NCBI GenBank assembly: GCA_036390755.1
Contig: DASWBH010000495.1
Span: forward strand, 1 to 16,717
Length of the DNA stretch: 16,717 nucleotides
Direction of reading: 5' to 3'
Origin: DASVHS01 sp036390755
GTDB taxonomy: Bacteria; Acidobacteriota; Thermoanaerobaculia; Gp7-AA8
Of the stretch, positions 15,527 through 16,717 are shown piece by piece; position 1 is the first letter of the stretch, and the number at the start of each line of letters is the position of its first letter. The notes beneath the pieces are model-generated. The model had not been told where the DNA came from. It saw only the letters and a program-made list of their open reading frames with translations, and did not search any database. A program made the position numbers and the translations under genes.

Positions 15527-16654
15527 ATGAAGATTCTCTCCTACGTCGCATTCGTTGCGTGGGCATTCGCCTTCGCCAACACGATTCTGAATCTGTTGCT
15601 GTTGCGCCGACCTCGCGTGGCGCGGCTCGCGGGCGGGCCGTTCGTCTCGATCATCGTTCCGGCGCGCAACGAAGAGCGCGCGATCGAGCGGACCGTGCGC
15701 GCGCTGCTCGCCCAGGAGTACTCGCAATTCGAAGTGATCGCCATCGACGACCGTTCGGCTGACGCAACCGGCGCCATCCTCGAGCGCATCGCGTCCGAGG
15801 ATCCGCGGCTGATCGTGATTCACGGTGAGGAGCCGCCGGCGGGCTGGCTCGGCAAGCCATGGGCGCTGCATCAGGGCAGCCGTCGCGGGCGGGGCGAGAT
15901 GCTGCTGTTCGTCGACGCCGACGTGCACTACGAGCCGCAGACGCTGCGGACGGCCGTAGAAGACATCGAGGCGACCGGCGACGCGATGGTCTTCCTCTTC
16001 ACGCATTTCGTGATGCGCGGATTCTGGGAGAACGCGATCATGCCGTCCGTGCCGATGACGCCGTTCGCGTTCCCGATCTGGCTCGGGCAGCACTTGCCGC
16101 TCACGTATCTCGGAGTGGGCGGCGGCACCGGCAATCTGATCCGGCGCGCCGTGTACGACGACGTTCGTGGTCACGAAGCGCTGCGCGACGCCGTCATCGA
16201 CGACGTCGGCCTCGCGCATCATGTCCGCCGCAGCGGCTACCGGACGGGGCTCGTACGGACCGAACGGCTCGTGTCGGTGCGGATGTACCACGGCCTGCGC
16301 GAGATCCTGCGCGGCTTCACGAAGAACATGTTCGCCGTGCTCGGGCGCAGTTACTTCGCTGCTGCTGCGACGGTCGTTCTTCTTCTCGCCGTCCATCTGA
16401 TGCCATACGCGCTCGCGCTTCGAGGCGATCGCATCGCGCTGGCCACGATCGCGCTGATCCTCGCGACGCGCGTCATCTTCTTCGCCGCGCTCCGTTATCC
16501 GATCTGGAATGCTCTCCTGCTGCATCCGTTCGGCGCGGCCGCCTGGATCTGGATTACGCTCCGCTCGACCTGGATTACCGGCGTCCGCGGCCGGCTGCCG
16601 TGGCGCGGAAGGACTTACGATGCCGCGAGCACACGCTTCGGCGCCCAGCGGTGA
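15527..16654 (+). CDS. Membrane glycosyltransferase family 2 (HpnB-like)
   Basis: A 375-residue inner-membrane glycosyltransferase. Seen: an N-terminal membrane helix (about 5-25); GT-A fold motifs VSIIVPARNEE (40-50), IDDRSAD with D74-D75, the DAD metal site (130-132) in LLFVDADVHY, and DD 225-226 in VIDDVGLAHHVRRSGY; and three C-terminal hydrophobic segments (about 277-297, 303-322, 330-347). The 'PPAGWLGKPWALHQG' block and the overall layout resemble hopene-associated HpnB and CrtQ-like enzymes, which act on lipid acceptors. No hopanoid or carotenoid gene is visible nearby, so the acceptor is unknown. The ATG abuts the dispersed repeat with no independent ribosome binding site. Confidence 0.88.
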   Translation: MKILSYVAFVAWAFAFANTILNLLLLRRPRVARLAGGPFVSIIVPARNEERAIERTVRALLAQEYSQFEVIAIDDRSADATGAILERIASEDPRLIVIHGEEPPAGWLGKPWALHQGSRRGRGEMLLFVDADVHYEPQTLRTAVEDIEATGDAMVFLFTHFVMRGFWENAIMPSVPMTPFAFPIWLGQHLPLTYLGVGGGTGNLIRRAVYDDVRGHEALRDAVIDDVGLAHHVRRSGYRTGLVRTERLVSVRMYHGLREILRGFTKNMFAVLGRSYFAAAATVVLLLAVHLMPYALALRGDRIALATIALILATRVIFFAALRYPIWNALLLHPFGAAAWIWITLRSTWITGVRGRLPWRGRTYDAASTRFGAQR

Positions 16655-16678
16655 ATTTCTTGCACGTGCACGGAGCAG

Positions 16679-16684
16679 AAGGAG
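16679..16684 (+). promoter_or_regulatory. Strong ribosome binding site of the last, truncated gene
   Basis: AAGGAG with a 6-nt AAGTAA spacer before the ATG at 16691. It is the best SD in the window together with the one at 9585 and suggests a highly translated gene. Confidence 0.75.
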
Positions 16685-16690
16685 AAGTAA

Positions 16691-16717
16691 ATGACGGATA
16701 AGCCATTTCTGACCGAT
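16691..16717 (+). CDS. 5' end of a gene cut by the window edge
   Basis: The nine visible codons read MTDKPFLTD after a strong ribosome binding site, 36 bp downstream of the glycosyltransferase. The start resembles N-termini I recall from bacterioferritin-like (ferritin-fold) proteins, but nine residues cannot support a family call. Confidence 0.5.

Noticed and set aside
14627..16525. 632-residue minus-strand open frame
   Set aside because: It runs antisense through the TPR and glycosyltransferase genes, both with clear family motifs, and its composition is that of a shadow frame.
1..16717. Defence island, prophage, biosynthetic cluster, tRNA or riboswitch
   Set aside because: No recognisable defence, phage or biosynthetic core genes were seen, and gaps over 100 bp hold only the divergent promoter region and a repeat; no tRNA-like or riboswitch-like fold was noticed by eye.

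Overview
The window is a GC-rich stretch of a Gram-negative bacterial chromosome. It carries a signal-peptide protein with beta-barrel character, periplasmic redox proteins, a PBP1c and a secreted alpha-2-macroglobulin. The organism cannot be named from the sequence. The dispersed palindromes of the GTCATTCTGAGC...GCTCAGGATGAC type, the long GC-rich shadow frames and the gene repertoire fit Acidobacteriota or a similar environmental lineage (inference, low to moderate confidence). No mobile element, phage gene, CRISPR array, tRNA or rRNA was seen.

Left part (1-10445 and on to 12151, all on +): a possible tail of an upstream gene, a DUF2071 protein, then a compact run of five genes. These are a 1921-residue alpha-2-macroglobulin with an intact CAEQ thioester, PBP1c (pbpC, overlapping by ATGA), a peptidase-C26 gamma-glutamyl hydrolase (4 bp gap), a secreted thioredoxin-like protein with a CGWC site (TTG start behind a strong SD, 44 bp gap), and DsbD (2 bp gap). 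The alpha-2-macroglobulin/PBP1c pair is a known conserved couple (YfhM/PbpC in E. coli), thought to trap invading proteases and repair peptidoglycan after envelope damage. The last two genes form a thiol-redox pair that sends electrons to the periplasm. All but the hydrolase act outside the cytoplasm.

Middle part (12152-13341): a hairpin-forming dispersed repeat lies between the convergent dsbD and a minus-strand gene for a putative outer-membrane beta-barrel protein. That gene diverges, across only 51 bp, from a YhbY-type ribosome-associated RNA-binding protein.

Right part (13342-16717): a secreted polysaccharide deacetylase on -, whose stop codon directly abuts that of yhbY; a 157 bp divergent promoter region with a perfect GTACAA-CA-TTGTAC palindrome; a single-pass membrane TPR protein; a second copy of the dispersed palindrome that fills the whole gap to the next gene; a membrane GT2 glycosyltransferase resembling HpnB; and the first nine codons of another gene.

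The gene content is recognisable and mostly ordinary; I did not find a clearly new multi-gene system. The most unusual features are small repeats of several kinds. Two heptanucleotide tandem repeats lie inside coding sequence where unit gain or loss would break the frame. A dispersed hairpin has been absorbed in frame into PBP1c. Two long palindromes lie so close to gene ends that they appear to have reshaped a stop codon and a translation start.
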